From assembly GCA_040255345.1 (NCBI GenBank), contig JBDZUV010000066.1, positions 1 through 16,710 on the forward strand: DNA of 16,710 nucleotides. Reading direction: 5' to 3'. Source of the stretch: JAFDWI01 sp040255345. GTDB lineage: Bacteria > Actinomycetota > Acidimicrobiia > Acidimicrobiales > Iamiaceae. How positions within the stretch are numbered: position 1 is the first letter of the stretch; every line of letters begins with the position of its first letter. This document shows, piece by piece, positions 14,369-16,710 of the stretch. The notes under the pieces were generated by a model. It had not been told where the DNA came from. It did no database searches and worked only from the letters and a program-made list of their open reading frames with translations. A program made the translations under genes and the position numbers.

Positions 14369-14944
14369 ATGGGCACGCACATCGGCGTGCTCGCGCTGCA
14401 GGGAGCGGTAGCACCCCACCTCGCTGCATTCGACGCGCTCGGCGTGCCTGCCGGTACGGTCCGCACCGCGGCACAGCTCGAGGCAGCCGACGCCCTCGTC
14501 ATCCCGGGCGGTGAATCGACCACGATGTCGATGCTGCTCGAGCGCAACGATCTGGTCGCGCCCCTGCGTCGACGGATCGCCGAGGGCATGGGCCTGTTCG
14601 GCACGTGCGCGGGGATGATCCTGTGCGCCCGCCGGGTCGCCGACGGCCGCGACGATCAGATCGCGCTGGGCGCGATCGACCTGTCGGTGCGTCGCAACGC
14701 GTTCGGCCGTCAGGTCGACTCCTTCGAGACCGACCTCGACGTCACCGGGCTCGCCGAGTCGTTCCACGCGGTGTTCATCCGCGCGCCCGTGGCCGACTCG
14801 ATCGGCGATGGTGTCGAGGTACTGGCCGCGGTGCGCGACGAGGCGGTTCTGTGCCGACAGGCCAACGTGCTCGTCTCGTCGTTCCATCCCGAACTCACCG
14901 ACGACCATCGCATCCACCGACTCTTCCTGGATCTGGTGGCCTGA
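14369..14944 (+). CDS. pdxT: Pyridoxal 5'-phosphate synthase, glutaminase subunit PdxT
   Basis: PdxT hydrolyses glutamine and channels ammonia to PdxS. The 191-residue product starts IGVLALQGAVAPHLAAFDALG and has VIPGGEST for the oxyanion region, then FGTCAGMIL with the nucleophile Cys80 and SFHPELT with His173 and Glu175, a complete class I glutaminase triad. The frame is open further upstream, but ATG 14369 is chosen because GGGGGAG lies eight bases before it and family proteins begin here. It lies between pdxS and yebC with short spacers, suggesting one operon. Confidence 0.96.
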   Translation: MGTHIGVLALQGAVAPHLAAFDALGVPAGTVRTAAQLEAADALVIPGGESTTMSMLLERNDLVAPLRRRIAEGMGLFGTCAGMILCARRVADGRDDQIALGAIDLSVRRNAFGRQVDSFETDLDVTGLAESFHAVFIRAPVADSIGDGVEVLAAVRDEAVLCRQANVLVSSFHPELTDDHRIHRLFLDLVA

Positions 14945-14986
14945 GCAGGCCACGCCGATCCGTATCCGCACCGACGAGAGGACCTC

Positions 14987-15745
14987 ATGTCCGGACATTC
15001 CAAGTGGGCGACGATCAAGCACCAGAAGGGCGCCAAGGACAAGGCGCGGGGCAAGTTGTTCGCCAAGCTGATCCGCCAGGTCGAGGTGGCGGCCCGCGCC
15101 GGTGGCGGAGACATCGACTCGAACCCGACCCTGCGCACGATGTTCCAGAAGGCGCGGAGCAATTCCGTCCCGATCGACACCATCGAACGGGCGATCAAGC
15201 GCGGCACCGGTGAACTCGAAGGGGTCACCTACGAGTCGATCACCTACGAGGGGTACGCGCCAGGCGGGGTCGCGGTGCTGGTCGAGGTGTTGACCGACAA
15301 CCGCAACCGGACCGGCCCCGAGGTCCGCACGCTGTTCGCACGCAATGGCGGCAGCCTCGCCGAACCCGGTGCGGTCGCGTGGCAGTTCGAGCGGATCGGC
15401 AGTCTCGCCGTGCCGGGCAGCGCCGATGAAGACGAGTTGATGCTCGCGGCGATCGACGCCGGGGCCACCGATGTCGCCGCTGAAGGCGACGCCTGGCACG
15501 TCACGACCGGGCCGTCCGAGCTGCATGCGGTGCAGGACGCACTGGAAGCCGCCGGATTCGAGGTGACCTCGGCGGACCTGACGATGGTGCCGACGACGAC
15601 GATCGCCATCGGTGACGCAGAATCGGCGAAGCCCGTGATCCGGGTACTCGAGGCGCTCGACGACCACGACGACGTCCAGGCCGTGCACGCGAATGCCGAC
15701 ATCGCCGACGACGTCATCGCCGAACTCGCCCGCTCGGACGCCTGA
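14987..15745 (+). CDS. yebC: YebC/TACO1-family protein (YebC/PmpR group)
   Basis: The 252-residue product has the family N-terminus MSGHSKWATIKHQKGAKDKARGK and a typical full length of three domains. Further family segments are NPTLRTMFQKARSNSVPIDTIERAIKRGTG, YEGYAPGGVAVLVEVLTDNRNRT and FARNGGSLAEPGAVAWQFER. Members have been described as DNA-binding regulators, and more recent work links the family to relief of ribosome stalling. The ATG is preceded by GAGAGGA five bases upstream, and the gene follows pdxT by 42 bases. In many actinobacteria ruvC follows yebC; here a terminator and an opposite-strand gene follow. Confidence 0.96.
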   Translation: MSGHSKWATIKHQKGAKDKARGKLFAKLIRQVEVAARAGGGDIDSNPTLRTMFQKARSNSVPIDTIERAIKRGTGELEGVTYESITYEGYAPGGVAVLVEVLTDNRNRTGPEVRTLFARNGGSLAEPGAVAWQFERIGSLAVPGSADEDELMLAAIDAGATDVAAEGDAWHVTTGPSELHAVQDALEAAGFEVTSADLTMVPTTTIAIGDAESAKPVIRVLEALDDHDDVQAVHANADIADDVIAELARSDA

Positions 15746-15754
15746 TCGCCTCGC

Positions 15755-15774
15755 CCTCCCGGAACTTCGGGAGG
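15755..15774 (+). terminator. Intrinsic-type terminator after yebC
   Basis: A 7-bp stem (CCTCCCG / CGGGAGG) with loop GAACTT begins nine bases after the yebC stop and is followed by TGTTGTG, a weak T-rich tail. It lies between convergent genes and may act in both directions. Confidence 0.6.
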
Positions 15775-15825
15775 TGTTGTGCGTCAAACGCATGAAATCT
15801 CCCGGCGTTCGGCCCCCGGGGTCGG

Positions 15826-16650
15826 TCAGAGGCCGTCGGCGACACCGATGAGGCGGCCACGACGGATCGAGCGCATGCCTCGCCACAACGTCAGGAACGC
15901 GATCACCCAGGCGAGCGCGCCCACGATGATCCCCGGCCACAACGACCCGTAGATCGAGCCGGTCGACACGCCGTAGGCGATCATGATCAGCGGCAGGGTG
16001 ACCAGACCCGACGCCTGCTGGGCCGCGGCGGTCGACTTGACCCGCGCCGACAATCTGAGCACCAGCGACAAGGTCAACGCCACGAATGGCGGCACGACCC
16101 ACAGCATGAGGATCCACCACTGGTTGGTCGGGAAGAACCAGCCGCCCGAGCCGGGACCCACGATCAGGTTCACGATGAGCGAATAGGCACCGAAACCGAC
16201 GATGGTGGTGAAGTAACCCGGCACGATGCTGGCGATCAGCTTGCCGAGGTAGATCTCGTGCACCGAGGCGGGGGAGTGGGCGAGGAACTCGCCGGTGCCA
16301 CGCTCACGTTCGCCCACGATCGTCGAGGCGCCCACCGCGGTGGAGATCGTCAACGGGACGACCACGGCGACCGGGGCGAGCAGGTAGACCGCGATCGCGT
16401 AGGCGGCCCGGGCCTGGTCGGAGCTGCCTTTGACCGAGTTCTGTGCGGCCTGGGGCAGGATCTTGATGGTCTCCGAGATCTGCTGGACCGCGTCGACGTT
16501 GCTGATCCGGGTGATCGCGAACAGCAGCACGAGCGGGATGAAGATGAAGAAGATGCTCCCCAGGATCATCATCGGCACCCAGAAGTCCTTGGCTTCGATG
16601 AGCTGGCGGAGTTCGGTGCGGGCGATCGACCAGGTGCGACCCCAGTTCAT
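15826..16650 (-). CDS. ABC-2 type transporter permease (NatB-like)
   Basis: The 274-residue membrane protein has about six predicted helices. The first is near residues 25-47, followed by a polar stretch of about 45 residues that should face outside. The next helices, starting near residue 93, hold the family signature GERERGTGEFLAHSPASVHEIYLGKLIAS, seen in ABC-2 permeases of the NatB/YhaP type. It has no ATPase domain, so it needs a separate ATP-binding subunit. ATG 16650 has AGGA six bases upstream and overlaps a TGA as ATGA, which suggests coupling to that subunit's gene just outside the window. The substrate is unknown. Confidence 0.85.
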   Translation of the reverse strand: MNWGRTWSIARTELRQLIEAKDFWVPMMILGSIFFIFIPLVLLFAITRISNVDAVQQISETIKILPQAAQNSVKGSSDQARAAYAIAVYLLAPVAVVVPLTISTAVGASTIVGERERGTGEFLAHSPASVHEIYLGKLIASIVPGYFTTIVGFGAYSLIVNLIVGPGSGGWFFPTNQWWILMLWVVPPFVALTLSLVLRLSARVKSTAAAQQASGLVTLPLIMIAYGVSTGSIYGSLWPGIIVGALAWVIAFLTLWRGMRSIRRGRLIGVADGL

Positions 16651-16709
16651 CTCGATCCTGCCGGGCCGTGACCGGGCCCGGCCGTCGACCCGGCTGTCGA
16701 CCCGGCTGT
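16647..16709 (-). CDS. C-terminal tail of the upstream coupled gene (partial, probably the ABC ATPase)
   Basis: On the minus strand, one frame enters from the edge and ends in TGA at 16649-16647, overlapping the permease ATG as ATGA. It encodes 20 residues rich in Ala, Gly, Ser and Thr with TAGS repeats, like a disordered tail. ABC-2 ATPase and permease genes are often joined this way, but nothing here identifies an ATPase, and the other frames are also open. Confidence 0.4.
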   Translation of the reverse strand, partial: TAGSTAGSTAGPGHGPAGSR

Positions 16710-16710
16710 C
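16684..16710. repeat. 12-bp tandem repeat at the window edge
   Basis: The unit GTCGACCCGGCT occurs twice and continues with GTC at the edge (at least 2.25 copies). The unit is a multiple of three, so it adds a 4-residue TAGS-type repeat to the coupled upstream gene without breaking its frame. Confidence 0.8.

Noticed and set aside
14252..16120. A 622-codon minus-strand frame opposite pdxT and yebC
   Set aside because: It is antisense to two well-conserved genes and overlaps the permease in another frame; its low-complexity composition is that of a shadow frame.

Overview
The window is GC-rich, with strongly G/C-ending codons, densely packed genes and several candidate leaderless promoters of the TANNNT type. 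It encodes a SigB/SigF-class sigma factor with partner-switching regulators, a PimA-like mannosyltransferase and a pdxS-pdxT-yebC run. Together these point to an actinobacterium. An Acidimicrobiia-like lineage is my guess and is not proven. A 100-N gap flanked by a perfect 55-bp duplication shows that this is a draft or metagenome scaffold.

Left third (1-5800), stress regulation. The window opens with the last 32 codons of a plus-strand membrane protein. On the minus strand, reading leftward from 3677, lie a STAS anti-anti-sigma factor, a PAS-GAF-PP2C (SpoIIE/RsbU) phosphatase split only by the false gap, a 21-codon leader ORF with a strong Shine-Dalgarno sequence, and a haem-oxygenase-like diiron (HDO) enzyme coupled to it by a GTGA overlap. 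Divergent from STAS are an RsbW-position anti-sigma-like protein lacking recognisable ATP-binding boxes and the sigma factor. A sigma-B/F-type promoter candidate precedes the sigma gene, and a similar one precedes the leader-HDO pair. A PilZ (c-di-GMP receptor) gene converges on the sigma gene.

Middle (5948-10594, minus strand). A membrane-anchored, histidine-rich extracytoplasmic protein of unrecognised function is followed upstream by a very large single-chain ABC exporter. The exporter has two TMD-NBD halves fused, with one degenerate and one consensus ATPase site.

Right third (10652-15745, plus strand). pimA-like glycosyltransferase, lemA, htpX, pdxS, pdxT and yebC follow one another. 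pimA, pdxS, pdxT and yebC occur in the same order in mycobacteria; here lemA-htpX sits between pimA and pdxS. A hairpin terminator follows yebC. The window ends with a minus-strand ABC-2 permease whose upstream partner gene runs off the edge.

The most coherent functional unit is the partner-switching cluster. A sensor phosphatase (PAS, GAF) would dephosphorylate the STAS protein, which would bind the anti-sigma factor and free the sigma factor, and the sigma factor may in turn drive its own gene and the diiron enzyme. I see no tRNA, rRNA, CRISPR array, insertion sequence or prophage gene.
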